From Candidatus Woesebacteria bacterium UBA5073 (GTDB lineage: Bacteria > Patescibacteriota > Microgenomatia > UBA8517), in NCBI GenBank assembly GCA_002415845.1, contig DIAR01000010.1, positions 18,108-82,107 of the forward strand: a stretch of DNA of 64,000 nt, given 5' to 3'. Below the pieces are notes generated by a model. The model saw only the letters and a list, made by a program, of their open reading frames with translations, searched no databases and was not told where the DNA came from. Every line of letters begins with the position of its first letter. Positions within the stretch are counted from its first letter, which is position 1. The position numbers and the translations under genes were made by a program. Positions 44,416 through 53,846 of this stretch are shown piece by piece.

Positions 44416-45466
44416 TCAGAAGATCGCTTACCCAAGCGTTCACTTTCGTCCAATCTCCGTCTTTGGGAATAAAAACATATTGATTGTCATATTCTGTGGT
44501 TGGTTTGGGATTAACTAAAAAGTCCTCGGATAAAACAACCGATCGGATATGACTACTCGCCTCTAAAAACTTTCGTCCCAAGATAGCCACCGCCGATGAA
44601 TCAATATCCGTCTCGACCGAATTTACAAAAACTTTCCAAATACCAAACATTTTTTTAGGCGAAAGAAAAACAGACGGGTTTAACATTTTTGTTTTAATGG
44701 CCGAAAGCATTTTTTGCTGACGGGCTTCCCTGGCTAAATCCGTTCCCTCAACACCTGAAGAGTTCCTCGACCGGACATACTTTAAAGCCGTTGTTCCATC
44801 CATATGCATTTTTCCTTTTTCAAAAGTTATTGTTTCATAACGGCACTTATATTCCTTATCCCCGTCACATAAATCGTTTTCTTTACCATAAATGGGATAT
44901 TTTTCATCGGTAAAAGAATTTTCAACCATGACGTCAATTCCTCCGATCACATCGATTGCTTTGGTAAAACCGGAAAAATCAATTACCAGCCCGTAATGAA
45001 TCGGTTGTCCCACAATTTCCCCAACCAGTGATTTAGCTAAATCCATTCCGCCCCATTCTTCTTTTTGTTTTCCCCAAAAATAGGCACTGTTTAACTTGGC
45101 CCTAATTTCCGGTACCCAGATATCTCTTGGTAAAGAAACCATTACGAGGGATGGTTTCTCAATGGAAAGCGAGGCGAAAATAATCGTGTCGGTTAAGTCG
45201 GGGGCCGTAAAACCAGTTCCGCTTCGTCCCAGAATTAAAATATTGGTTCTCCCGGCAAAAGTTTTAATTTTTGTTTCCGGCGTAAACAAGAAATCGGTGA
45301 TCAGGTGGCGATTATTATATTTACCAAAAAAGAAACCGGCAAAAAGAAGAACGGAAACAAGGGAAACAAAAATGAGAAGAATTAGATTGAGCATCGCCTG
45401 TTTTTTTCTTCCCCCAATAGCCCCAACATCACCCTGCCTTTGATCTTTAGAATTGCTATACTGCAT
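44405..45466 (-). CDS. LytR-CpsA-Psr (LCP) family protein
   Basis: LCP proteins transfer lipid-linked glycans to peptidoglycan or other acceptors outside the membrane. The 353 residues have a cytoplasmic start, one membrane helix (about 27-47) and the LCP domain with TNILILGRSG, DLTDTIIFASL, LVMVSLPRDIWVP (conserved Arg-Asp), INGGIDVMVE-like VIGGIDVMVE and ALKYVRSRNSS--GTDLAREARQQKML. I start it at the ATG at 45466 because a TAAAAT lies 10 bases upstream; an ATG 12 bases earlier is possible. Its start codon is only 4 bases from that of divergent uvrD. It may act on the glycan made by the 56-62.5 kb cluster. Confidence 0.92.
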   Translation of the reverse strand: MQYSNSKDQRQGDVGAIGGRKKQAMLNLILLIFVSLVSVLLFAGFFFGKYNNRHLITDFLFTPETKIKTFAGRTNILILGRSGTGFTAPDLTDTIIFASLSIEKPSLVMVSLPRDIWVPEIRAKLNSAYFWGKQKEEWGGMDLAKSLVGEIVGQPIHYGLVIDFSGFTKAIDVIGGIDVMVENSFTDEKYPIYGKENDLCDGDKEYKCRYETITFEKGKMHMDGTTALKYVRSRNSSGVEGTDLAREARQQKMLSAIKTKMLNPSVFLSPKKMFGIWKVFVNSVETDIDSSAVAILGRKFLEASSHIRSVVLSEDFLVNPKPTTEYDNQYVFIPKDGDWTKVNAWVSDLLTRN

Positions 45467-45482
45467 CGATATGACCATTTTA
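45457..45482. promoter_or_regulatory. interlocked divergent promoters of the LCP gene and uvrD
   Basis: The uvrD -10 TATACT (45457-45462, with TG one base upstream, so extended) lies inside LCP codons 2-4 and ends 8 bases before the uvrD ATG at 45471. The LCP -10 TAAAAT (45477-45482 on the minus strand) lies inside the first uvrD codons and ends 10 bases before the LCP ATG at 45466. Both transcripts would be leaderless. Confidence 0.6.
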
Positions 45483-47372
45483 TCGCATCAGGAGAGGATT
45501 ACAAAGCTCCTTTTAGGCCTCAATAAAGAACAGGAAGAAGCCGTTACAACCAAAGAAAGATTGCTTTTAATTCTGGCAGGGGCCGGCAGCGGCAAAACCA
45601 AGGTTCTCACCCACCGAATGGCTTATTTTTTAGCCAACGGTTTAAGCCCTGAAAACGTTCTTCTTTTAACTTTCACCAATAAAGCGGCTGAGGAAATGAA
45701 AAAAAGAGTGGTTAACCTGGTTGAAATTGCTCCTTTTTTTGCCGGAACATTTCACTCTTTTTGTGCCAGAATCTTAAGGCTTGATGGTCGAGACATTGGT
45801 ATTCCCCCCGGCTTTTTAATTTATGACGAGCAGGATCAAAAAGATGCCGTTAAGGAAATCCTGAAAAATCTAAATTATTCATCCGATTCCTTTAACCCGA
45901 AATCAATTCTAAATTCAATCTCGGAAATCAAAAATCAAATGCTTTCCCCCACACAGTACGCTGAATTTGCCCAGGGCGACTGGCAGGAAACGGTTCTTAA
46001 GGTTTACATTGAATACGAAAAGTTCTTAAAAGAAGTCGGGGCCTTGGACTTTGACGACTTGCTCATTAAAACGGTCAAACTTTTTAAAGAAAGTCCCCAA
46101 ACCTTAAATAAATGGCAAAAGCGATTAACCAATATTTTTGTTGATGAATGGCAGGACACCAATAAAATCCAATACACCTTGATTAAACTCTTAATGACCC
46201 CAAACACTGACTTAAGTGTTGTGGGAGACGCTTCCCAATCAATTTATTCCTGGCGCGGAGCCGATTTTAGGAATATCACCAATTTAGTTAAAGACTTTCC
46301 AAAAATAAAAATCATTAACCTGGAACAAAATTACCGTTCCACCCAAAACATCCTCGATGCCGCCAACGCCGTTATTTCCAAAAATACCGGGCACCCCATC
46401 CTTAAACTCTGGACCGAAAACGACAAGGGTGAAAAGATAAATATCTACACAGCCAAAAACGGACTGGACGAAGCTGACTTTTTAGTCAATCGAATCGACG
46501 AGTTGGTAAAAAACAAAATGGCCCTCTCCGATATGGCTGTGTTATTTCGCACCAATGCTCAATCCAGAGTTATTGAAGAAGCCTTTCTGCATAGCGGTAT
46601 CCCTTATGTTTTAATCGGGGGTACCCGCTTTTATGACCGTAAGGAAATCAAAGATGTTTTAGCTTACCTTAAACTCTTGGTTAGACCAAAAGACAAAGTT
46701 TCCGAAAAAAGATTAATCAAACTTGGAAAAAGAAGATTTGATAAATTTCTACTGTTTAAAGACGGGGTGAAAGATCCCGAGAATATGAAGACCTTGGATT
46801 TATTGGATTTGATTTTGGAAAAAACGGATTATCTCTCGCTTTTTGAAAGAGAGTCGGAAGAAAATTTAGCCCGGTTGGAAAACATCAAGGAACTCCGTTC
46901 CGTCGCTACCGAGTTTTCAGATATCACCGAATTTTTGGAAAACGTAGCTTTAGTTGAAGCCGAACAAAACGCCAAAGGCAGACTTAAAAGAAATCTGGAT
47001 GCCAATGCCGTTACCTTAATGACCCTCCATGCCGCTAAAGGTCTTGAGTTTCCGGTCGTTTTTATTATTGGCTTAGAGGAGGGCTTATTTCCTCACGCCA
47101 AAGCTTTAATGGACACGGGGCAATTGGAAGAAGAAAGAAGGTTGGCCTATGTCGGTATTACCCGAGCCAAGGATTTGTTGTATCTGTCATACGCCTCTCG
47201 AAGGCTTTATTTTGGCGAAAATGTTTCCAACCCGCCTTCCCGTTTTATAATGGATATACCGGAAAAACTAATAAAAGAAGTCGGAAGCTTTAAGGAGAAA
47301 AAAGGAAAAGTTTCTTCTGAGGATTCCGATTTCTATAGTTTTGACGATATAATCGATAAGTACATCAAATAA
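45471..47372 (+). CDS. uvrD: UvrD/PcrA-type DNA helicase
   Basis: Superfamily 1A helicases unwind DNA 3'-5' in repair and replication restart. The 633 residues have the Q-motif region LNKEQEEAV, Walker A GAGSGKT (37-43), LLLTFTNKAAEEMKKRV, FHSFCARILR, the Walker B DEWQDTN, GDASQSIYSWRGAD, LEQNYRSTQNILDAAN, VTLMTLHAAKGLEFPVVF and YVGITRAKDLLYLSYA. This is the full motif set. It is shorter than the roughly 720-residue PcrA, with a reduced 2B region (around 395-420). I start at the ATG at 45471, which fits the extended -10; an in-frame ATG at 45453 would lie within the promoter. It precedes the FemAB-like genes by 2 bases. Confidence 0.95.
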   Translation: MTILSHQERITKLLLGLNKEQEEAVTTKERLLLILAGAGSGKTKVLTHRMAYFLANGLSPENVLLLTFTNKAAEEMKKRVVNLVEIAPFFAGTFHSFCARILRLDGRDIGIPPGFLIYDEQDQKDAVKEILKNLNYSSDSFNPKSILNSISEIKNQMLSPTQYAEFAQGDWQETVLKVYIEYEKFLKEVGALDFDDLLIKTVKLFKESPQTLNKWQKRLTNIFVDEWQDTNKIQYTLIKLLMTPNTDLSVVGDASQSIYSWRGADFRNITNLVKDFPKIKIINLEQNYRSTQNILDAANAVISKNTGHPILKLWTENDKGEKINIYTAKNGLDEADFLVNRIDELVKNKMALSDMAVLFRTNAQSRVIEEAFLHSGIPYVLIGGTRFYDRKEIKDVLAYLKLLVRPKDKVSEKRLIKLGKRRFDKFLLFKDGVKDPENMKTLDLLDLILEKTDYLSLFERESEENLARLENIKELRSVATEFSDITEFLENVALVEAEQNAKGRLKRNLDANAVTLMTLHAAKGLEFPVVFIIGLEEGLFPHAKALMDTGQLEEERRLAYVGITRAKDLLYLSYASRRLYFGENVSNPPSRFIMDIPEKLIKEVGSFKEKKGKVSSEDSDFYSFDDIIDKYIK

Positions 47373-47374
47373 TT

Positions 47375-48337
47375 ATGGAGGAAACAAATAAAGAGGCATT
47401 TAACCAAGTAGCTACCCATCCACTACAGTCCTGGGCTTGGGGCGAATTTCGAAAAGCCTGGGGTAATCAGGTTGTTCGATTCCCCTTCGGTCAAATAACT
47501 GTTCACAAACTTCCTTTCTTACCCTTTTCGATTGCCATGTTTATTAAGGGTCCGAAACCAAACAAAGAAATGTTTTCAGTTTTAAAAGAATATGCCGCCA
47601 AAAACAAAATTATCTTTATTCGAATGGAACCGAATATTGAAAAGGACGAAAAAATAATCTCTTTCCTAAAACAAAATCGTTGTCAGCCGGGACGAAGGCT
47701 TTTTACACCAACCACTTTCTTAATTGATTTGGCCAAATCCGAGGAAGAACTTCTGAAAAGTTTCTCTTCCAAAACCCGCTATAACATCAGACTAGCCCAA
47801 AAACACGGCGTTACTGTTTCCGAAGATAATTCCGAGAAAGCTTTTAAGGCTTATTTAAGATTAACCGAAGAAACAACAACCAGACAAGGTTTTTATGCCC
47901 ATTCACAAAAATATCATCAGTTAATGTGGAATACTTTGCGGAAGGAAAACATTGCCCACCTTCTCACTGCTTCTTATAAAGGAGAATTTATTACCACCTG
48001 GATTCTTTTTGTCTGGAAAGATCATCTTTATTACCCTTATGGCGCCTCAACCGAAAAGTTTAAAAACGTTATGGCTAATAATTTAATGATGTGGGAAGCC
48101 ATAAAACTTGGGAGGAAATTAAACCTTACCACTTTTGATTTGTGGGGCCGGGAAGAGGGCAAGGGCTTCACTAAATTTAAAGAAGGTTACAACCCCAAAG
48201 TGTTTGCATTTATCGGCACTTGGGATTTAATCACTAGCCCACTTTATTACCCCTACACCATCCTGGAAAAGTTAAGGTGGGTTGTCTTAAAAGCTTTAGC
48301 CAAATTAGGTTTTGCCAAAGCCAAATTTAATGCCTGA
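47375..48337 (+). CDS. FemAB-family peptidyltransferase (peptidoglycan cross-bridge or related)
   Basis: FemAB proteins add amino acids from aminoacyl-tRNA to peptidoglycan precursors with a double GNAT fold. The 320 residues contain the family segment AFNQVATHPLQSWAWGEFRK, the first-domain KSFSSKTRYNIRLAQKHGV, and in the second domain WILFVWKDHLYYPYGASTE and YNPKVFAFIGTWDLI. Length is typical for bacterial FemABX-like proteins. It overlaps the next, also FemAB-like, gene by 8 bases. Substrates cannot be told from sequence. Confidence 0.85.
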   Translation: MEETNKEAFNQVATHPLQSWAWGEFRKAWGNQVVRFPFGQITVHKLPFLPFSIAMFIKGPKPNKEMFSVLKEYAAKNKIIFIRMEPNIEKDEKIISFLKQNRCQPGRRLFTPTTFLIDLAKSEEELLKSFSSKTRYNIRLAQKHGVTVSEDNSEKAFKAYLRLTEETTTRQGFYAHSQKYHQLMWNTLRKENIAHLLTASYKGEFITTWILFVWKDHLYYPYGASTEKFKNVMANNLMMWEAIKLGRKLNLTTFDLWGREEGKGFTKFKEGYNPKVFAFIGTWDLITSPLYYPYTILEKLRWVVLKALAKLGFAKAKFNA

Positions 48338-49127
48338 TATTCGTCAAACCCCGGCCTATGCCCAATATTTAACAAAGATTGGTTGGACAGTTGAAACCAA
48401 CAAAGATGTTAATTACTTCATAAAAAAACTGCCTTTGTTGGGAAGCGTCCTTAAAATTCAAAGACCGGAAAAACTGGATTTTAAATTTATTAAAAGTCTG
48501 GGAAAAAAATATCACGTTTTTCAAACTATTATCGAACCCCATAAAAAGTTATTTTCGCAACATGGTTTTAAACAAATAAAATCTACTTATTTACCCTCAA
48601 AGACTTTAATCCTTGATTTAACCAAATCGGAAAAGGAAATCTTTAACAATTTCCAAAAAGACGCCAAATCGGCCATTAATAAAAACAAAAAAACAAAAGT
48701 TACAGAAATTAAAAACCTTAAAGCTTTTAGAATTTCTTGGAAGAAGACCGTTACAAATAAAAGATATGTTCCACCTCTTACCCACCTTCAAGCCTTAAAA
48801 GAATCTTTTAAGAAAAAATCATTATTTTTATTGGATTCCGATAATTCTGCCGGGGCCATCTTTTTAATTGGTGATAAAACCGGTTATTACTGGCAAGCCT
48901 TCACTAACAAAGACGGTAGAAAAAAACAAAAACAATATAAAATCGTTTGGGAAGGAATTGCTTGGGCCAAGAAAAACAAATGCAAAAGGTTTGATTTCGA
49001 AGGTATATATGACGAAAGGTTTCCTAATAAATCCTGGAAGGGTTTTTCCCACTTCAAAAAAAGTTTTAGTGGAGAAGAAATAAGTTATCCCGGCTGTTTT
49101 GTGAAATATAATCTATTTAAATTATGA
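48330..49127 (+). CDS. second FemAB-like GNAT protein
   Basis: The 265-residue product (from the ATG at 48330, MPDIRQTPAYAQYLTKIGW) has the same layout as its neighbour: LILDLTKSEKEIFNNFQKDA, an AKSAINKNKK segment, GAIFLIGDKTGYYWQAFTN and the C-terminal GFSHFKKSFSGEEISYPG. It is shorter, diverged and very lysine-rich. An in-frame ATG 18 bases upstream would overlap more of the first gene. It probably arose from an old duplication of the FemAB gene. Its stop overlaps the ASCH gene as ATGA. Confidence 0.75.
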   Translation: MPDIRQTPAYAQYLTKIGWTVETNKDVNYFIKKLPLLGSVLKIQRPEKLDFKFIKSLGKKYHVFQTIIEPHKKLFSQHGFKQIKSTYLPSKTLILDLTKSEKEIFNNFQKDAKSAINKNKKTKVTEIKNLKAFRISWKKTVTNKRYVPPLTHLQALKESFKKKSLFLLDSDNSAGAIFLIGDKTGYYWQAFTNKDGRKKQKQYKIVWEGIAWAKKNKCKRFDFEGIYDERFPNKSWKGFSHFKKSFSGEEISYPGCFVKYNLFKL

Positions 49128-49447
49128 AGGCCATATCATTAAAACAACCCTGGGCCAATTTGGTTGCTTCTGGTAAAAAAACTATCGAAACCAGAAAATG
49201 GTCAACCAATTACCGGGGCGATTTGATCATTTGTTCTTCCAAAAAACCTGATATTTATCCCGCCGGTTATGCTCTTTGTATCGTTGAGCTTTATGACGTC
49301 AAACCCATGACCGTTAAAGATGAGAAAAAGGCCTGTATCAAAGTTTACCCTAAAGCCCACAGCTGGTTTTTAAGAAACATCAGATCAATTAAGCCAATCG
49401 CACTAGTTAAGGGTCATCTGGGAATTTATGACTTGAGGTTAAAGTAG
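49124..49447 (+). CDS. ASCH-domain protein
   Basis: ASCH domains have a PUA-like RNA-binding fold. The 107 residues carry the hallmark KAISLKQPWANLVASGKKTI followed by ETRKWSTNYRGDLIICS, with the conserved Lys, Glu and Arg and the W-x-x-x-Y-RG loop. The final strand is PIALVKGHLGIYDL. Some ASCH proteins are ribonucleases or amidohydrolases, others only bind RNA. It is translationally coupled to the FemAB-like gene and overlaps the convergent Nudix gene by 22 bases. Confidence 0.88.
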   Translation: MKAISLKQPWANLVASGKKTIETRKWSTNYRGDLIICSSKKPDIYPAGYALCIVELYDVKPMTVKDEKKACIKVYPKAHSWFLRNIRSIKPIALVKGHLGIYDLRLK

Positions 49448-49911
49448 GATAAGATTTTCTCTTTGTTCTCTTCGATTAATTGTTTTTGTTCCGGCCAAAA
49501 GAAGGAGGGTATATCATCTAAATCAAACCACTCTAAAATTAAATCTTCTTCACCATCTTGCAGCTTTTGATTTCCTTCCATCTGTTCCGTTGAAAAAAGA
49601 AAATAATCTATAACTGCCCAAAAACTCTTGTCAAAAGTTAATCGTCCCTTCTGACCTAAATAGGTCAAATATTTTAGTTTGTTTAACCCTGTTTCTTCCT
49701 CTATCTCTCTTTCTGCCGCCTGTTTAACCGACTCGGCATTTTCAATACCACCTTTGGGAATCATGTAATCATGAAATTTTGTATCCCTTATTAAGGCAAT
49801 TTTAATTTGCTTATTTTCCCTTCTTGCCACAATACCCCCCGCAGCCTTTCTCGTTTCAATTCCATCAGGTTTTACAAACCAACTATTATCAATTTTTGTA
49901 TCAGCCTTCAT
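49426..49911 (-). CDS. Nudix hydrolase
   Basis: Nudix enzymes cleave nucleoside diphosphates linked to another group. The 161 residues include the Nudix box GGIENAESVKQAAEREIEEE followed by TGL (GX5EX7REUXEEXGU pattern complete), and flanking strands KAAGGIVARRENKQIKIALI and YFLFSTEQ. The similarity resembles diadenosine-polyphosphate/MutT-like members. I start at the ATG at 49911; a GTG two codons earlier is possible. It overlaps the upstream helicase-nuclease gene by 11 bases. Confidence 0.9.
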   Translation of the reverse strand: MKADTKIDNSWFVKPDGIETRKAAGGIVARRENKQIKIALIRDTKFHDYMIPKGGIENAESVKQAAEREIEEETGLNKLKYLTYLGQKGRLTFDKSFWAVIDYFLFSTEQMEGNQKLQDGEEDLILEWFDLDDIPSFFWPEQKQLIEENKEKILSYFNLKS

Positions 49912-52813
49912 ATCCACAGATTAAAGAATACTCACAACTTTTGCAAAGGATGCTTTTGGAACAGGCAAAATCCGAGGTTTCAATTTCTTTTTTGGTTTTG
50001 AATATTTCCGTAATCGTTTTTTCAAGTTCTTCTTTAGTTCTCACACTTTGAATCTTTTTTTGATTGTCAAAATAATAAAGGGTTAAAACAACATCTTTGG
50101 GATCTTTTTCGAAAGGTTGTCCTTTGATCTTCATTGCCGCCAGCGCATAGAAGTTAAGTTGTAGGTCCTTATCAACATCTTTTTGTGTCGGGACATTAGC
50201 ACCGGTTTTATAATCGATAATTTCGATTCTACCATCAGGTAGGGCGTCAACCCTGTCAATTTTCCCACCGATTTTTAAATATTCTCCATTTAAAGTTAAC
50301 GGAACAACAAACTGCTGTTCCAATAAAAGCGGTAAGTTTTTGGGGTTAAATTCTTTTTTCAAGAAATCGGATAAAAACATCTTCCCTTTTTCCAAAAACT
50401 TTTTCTCATGTATCTTTCCTTTGTAACCATCCTTAATCCAGTCATCTTTTAAAATTTCGAATAGTAGCTTTTCGGAAGGTTTGGCCCCCTCTTTTACTTT
50501 TAAATAAAAATCCTTCAGGGTTACGTGAATAGTTGAACCAAAACTTAAAGAGGCCGATTGGGGCGTTGGAATTTTATAGAGGTATTTTAATTTATAATGC
50601 AAAGGACAATTTTTAAAAGTTTCAATTTGGGAATAAGACAAATAATCAACATGTAAGGGGGCCTTAGTAATTTTACTTAAAGGTTGTGTTTTATAATCCA
50701 AAAAGCTTAATTGTTTGAGGTTGTCGAGTTTTTGTTCTGATGAAACGGCCTTATCACCTAAAGCTTCAAAAATAAAAGGCGAGAGACGTTTTTCTCTTTT
50801 GGCCTCTCCGTAATAGTCGGCGGCCGTTAAAAAAAGCCTTTCTTTGGCTCGGGTCATACCAACATAGAAAAGTCGGCGTTCTTCTTCCATATGATAATCC
50901 CCAACTGGTAAAACTTCTTTAATCAACTCATCCGGTATGGGAATGGTTTCTCTTCGCTCCACTGTTGGGAACCTTTGTCCAACCAGGTTAACCAAAAAAA
51001 CCACCGGAAATTCCAATCCCTTGGCGCTGTGAACGGTTAAGATGTTCACGGCGTCAACTTCCGTCCAGTCGTTATCCGAAGCCAACGGTGATTCACCCAG
51101 TTCCCGGGATAGTTCCAAAAAATCAACAACAACAAAGACACTGGCATCTTCATGGTCGACTTCATAGCTTTTCAGCTTGTCAAAAAACTTGGCAACGTTC
51201 TTGGCTTTTCTTTCGGCTTCAACGGAAGCAGGGTTTAAAAGTTTGGGTAAAAGTTTTGTCTCTTCCAGAAAATAGTAAAGAAGTTGTCCGGCCGTTTCTT
51301 TTTTCATTAGTCCCAGGTGTTTATTAATTAAAGCCGTTAGGTATTTAATTTTCTCTTTCCCCTTTTCGGACAGATAAAGTTGGTCGGCTTTCTCACAGGC
51401 TTCAAATAAAGAGAGGTTTGACCTTTTGGCAAAAGCTCCTAAGGTTGCCAAATCACGACCCGGAATATCAAAATATTCAATTGATAATAATCTGAAAAAA
51501 GAAACCGAATCTTCAAAATTGTATAAAACCTTCAAATAAGAAATCAGATCAATGACTTCAGCCTGTTTATACAATCTCCCCGGTCCTAAAAATTGGAAAG
51601 GTAAGCCTTTCCGAGATAAAGCCCTGCCAAAGGGTTCGGCATGATTGTTGGCCCTGACCAAAATCGCAAAATCACGAAAGTCATACTTTTCCTCTCTTAT
51701 AAGATCGCTAATTGTTTTAGCAACTAATTCAGCTTCGTTTTCGACCCGGTCGCAGTGGATAAATTTAACTTCCTCACCGTCTTTGGCCACCAGCGATTTT
51801 AATTTCTTGTCGATATTTTCAACCACTTCAAGCCGGTCCGGATTATTTTTCTGAATTAAATCATATGAGCGATCCAAAATTTCCTGGGTTGAGCGGTAGT
51901 TCTTGGTTAAAACGACAATTTTAAGTTTGGGAAAACTTTTCCGAAACTGAACAATATTGGAAACGGCGGCACCGCGGAAACGATAAACGCTTTGATCATC
52001 ATCGCCGCAAACGGTAATGTTTTGGTCTTTACCAACCAATAATTTGGCTAATTCATTTTGAGCAAAGTTAGTATCCTGAAATTCATCAATCAAAATATAT
52101 TTAAACTGATCACGATAAGTTTTTAAAATGTTCTTCCTCTGTCGAAAAAGGTTTAAGGTTTTAATAATCAAATCGCCAAAATCCAAATAACCTTCTTTAA
52201 TTTTTAATTCGTCATATGTTTTATAAGCGTTTGAGAGTTCAATTAATTTTTTTAACTCCAACTTATCTTCTTCAGAAAGGTTCTTTTTTGTTTTTTTCTT
52301 CTGGATATATTTGGCGTAATCATCCGGAGTTACATCTTCATCCTGCAGTCGGGAAAAGTGTTGCAACATGCCTTCAATAAATTTATTGGGGTTGCCCAGT
52401 GGCCTAAAATAATTAAGATTAAAAGAAAATAAATTCTTTCGGATTAAAGCCACAGCTTCGGCTTCGGATAAAAGTTTATAGCGGGGATTTAAACCAATAT
52501 GCAAGGCTTCTCTACGCAAGATTCTGTCACAGAAGGAATGGAAAGTGGAAATCCACATTTGGGTATAACCATATGGCATGGCCAGATCAACTCTTTCTTC
52601 CATTTCCTTGGCTGCTTTTTCGGTAAAGGTTAAAGCTAAAATTTCTTCGGGTTTGGCTAACTTGCCGAAAATAAGGTATTTTATTCGCTCGGTAATAACC
52701 GTCGTTTTCCCGGTTCCGGCCCCGGCAATGATTAAGAGCGGCCCGTTTTTGTGTTTAACGGCTTCTAATTGTTCCTTGTTTAATTTCTGTGAGGAAGATA
52801 CTTTTGCGGCCAT
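49901..52813 (-). CDS. UvrD-like helicase fused to a PD-(D/E)XK nuclease with Fe-S cysteines (AddA/RecB-like)
   Basis: The 970-residue product (from the ATG at 52813, one base after the rmuC stop) has a full SF1A helicase: Walker A GAGTGKT (31-37), FTEKAAKEMEERVD, ISTFHSFCDRILRR, IDEFQDTNFAQ, GDDDQSVYRFRGAA, LTKNYRSTQEIL, VNILTVHSAKGLEFPVVFL and YVGMTRAKERLFLTA. The C-terminal quarter is a PD-(D/E)XK nuclease (SYSQIETFKNCPLHYKLKY, GGKIDRVDALPDGRIEIIDYKTG) with a Cys group CSKSILCKSCEYSLIC, as in Cas4/AddB-type Fe-S nucleases. It likely processes DNA ends for recombination, in one polypeptide. RmuC upstream supports a repair unit. Confidence 0.93.
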   Translation of the reverse strand: MAAKVSSSQKLNKEQLEAVKHKNGPLLIIAGAGTGKTTVITERIKYLIFGKLAKPEEILALTFTEKAAKEMEERVDLAMPYGYTQMWISTFHSFCDRILRREALHIGLNPRYKLLSEAEAVALIRKNLFSFNLNYFRPLGNPNKFIEGMLQHFSRLQDEDVTPDDYAKYIQKKKTKKNLSEEDKLELKKLIELSNAYKTYDELKIKEGYLDFGDLIIKTLNLFRQRKNILKTYRDQFKYILIDEFQDTNFAQNELAKLLVGKDQNITVCGDDDQSVYRFRGAAVSNIVQFRKSFPKLKIVVLTKNYRSTQEILDRSYDLIQKNNPDRLEVVENIDKKLKSLVAKDGEEVKFIHCDRVENEAELVAKTISDLIREEKYDFRDFAILVRANNHAEPFGRALSRKGLPFQFLGPGRLYKQAEVIDLISYLKVLYNFEDSVSFFRLLSIEYFDIPGRDLATLGAFAKRSNLSLFEACEKADQLYLSEKGKEKIKYLTALINKHLGLMKKETAGQLLYYFLEETKLLPKLLNPASVEAERKAKNVAKFFDKLKSYEVDHEDASVFVVVDFLELSRELGESPLASDNDWTEVDAVNILTVHSAKGLEFPVVFLVNLVGQRFPTVERRETIPIPDELIKEVLPVGDYHMEEERRLFYVGMTRAKERLFLTAADYYGEAKREKRLSPFIFEALGDKAVSSEQKLDNLKQLSFLDYKTQPLSKITKAPLHVDYLSYSQIETFKNCPLHYKLKYLYKIPTPQSASLSFGSTIHVTLKDFYLKVKEGAKPSEKLLFEILKDDWIKDGYKGKIHEKKFLEKGKMFLSDFLKKEFNPKNLPLLLEQQFVVPLTLNGEYLKIGGKIDRVDALPDGRIEIIDYKTGANVPTQKDVDKDLQLNFYALAAMKIKGQPFEKDPKDVVLTLYYFDNQKKIQSVRTKEELEKTITEIFKTKKEIETSDFACSKSILCKSCEYSLICGYEG

Positions 52814-52814
52814 G

Positions 52815-53813
52815 TTATTCTTCTGACCTTCCAATTTCTTTTTTAACATTTCCGCCCAAATTTTTGGTTGAGGAAATCTTCTGTCCCAATTGCCTGAAAG
52901 AAGTCGTTACCGTACTAATGGTGTTATAAGCGTTGTTAACGTGTTTTTGCAAAACGCCTAAGTTATCCTCAACTTTGTAATAATCTTTTTGAATGGCCCG
53001 AAGGGATGCCAAAATTTCCCTGGCTTTGGCTTCAATCTTTTGACCTTCAAAACTCATAAGGATGGCTCGGAGATATGCATAAAAAGTAGTTGGGGAGACG
53101 GGAAGAACTCTTTTCTCGCTACCATAATCAAACAGTCTTTGGTTGTTAACAACTTCGTAATAAACCGACTCCGACGGAATATACATCAGGGCATAATCAA
53201 TCGTTCCCTCTTCGGTTAAGATGTATTTTCGGGAAATATCATCAATGTGTCCCTTAACGTCACCCTCGAAGGCTTTCTCATAAACTTTCTTTTCGGCTTC
53301 CGTTTGGGCCGCATTTAGTTTCCGGAAGTTTTCCATCGGAAACTTGGAATCAACCGGAATAATACCGCCCGAGGTTTTAATGGCCGCATCAACTTTTTCA
53401 CCTGACTTAAAAGTGTATTGAAGATTAAAGGAGGCTTTTGGCAGGAATTGTCCCAAAAGTTCTTTTAAAACCTGTTCGCCGATATTGCCCCTAAGTTTTG
53501 GGCTTTGCAAAAATTCCTGCAGGTCTTTCATTCCCCGTCCGATTTCGCTCATTTCCCCAATGTTTCTTTTAACATCAGAAATGACCCTGGCTGCATTATC
53601 CAGTCTTTCGTTTAAGGATTGGGTGTTTCTGTCCAGCGAGTCCATCATGATTTTGCGGTCTTCCTTGCCTCCAACCTGAAGCATTTTGATAACTTCCAGG
53701 AGTTCGTCCGAAGGTTTCTGGGACTCCTTCAATTCTGTTAATTTTTTGTTGATAAAAATAGCCAAGATAACCAAAACGGCTAAGACAATTACTAAAACAA
53801 TAACCGGGTCCAT
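52815..53813 (-). CDS. rmuC: RmuC-family DNA recombination protein
   Basis: RmuC proteins are predicted nucleases linked to limiting inversions at repeats. The 332 residues start with a membrane helix (about 2-21), then coiled coils, and the RmuC core SPKLRGNIGEQVLKELLGQF, GEKVDAAIKTSGGIIPVDSK, FPMENFRKL, DYALMYIPSESVYYEVV and YAYLRAILMSFEGQKIEAKA. Length is somewhat below the common 400-480 residues. A TAAAAT (53823-53828) ends 9 bases before the ATG. It is followed by the helicase-nuclease gene after 1 base. Confidence 0.93.
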   Translation of the reverse strand: MDPVIVLVIVLAVLVILAIFINKKLTELKESQKPSDELLEVIKMLQVGGKEDRKIMMDSLDRNTQSLNERLDNAARVISDVKRNIGEMSEIGRGMKDLQEFLQSPKLRGNIGEQVLKELLGQFLPKASFNLQYTFKSGEKVDAAIKTSGGIIPVDSKFPMENFRKLNAAQTEAEKKVYEKAFEGDVKGHIDDISRKYILTEEGTIDYALMYIPSESVYYEVVNNQRLFDYGSEKRVLPVSPTTFYAYLRAILMSFEGQKIEAKAREILASLRAIQKDYYKVEDNLGVLQKHVNNAYNTISTVTTSFRQLGQKISSTKNLGGNVKKEIGRSEE

Positions 53814-53846
53814 AATCTTGCCATTTTAACACCGCTTTGGTTTAAA

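Noticed and set aside
52814..52849. Earlier start for the helicase-nuclease overlapping rmuC by 35 bases
   Set aside because: An ATG at 52813 lies one base after the rmuC stop and gives a normal helicase N-terminus, while the extra 12 residues show no conservation-like features.
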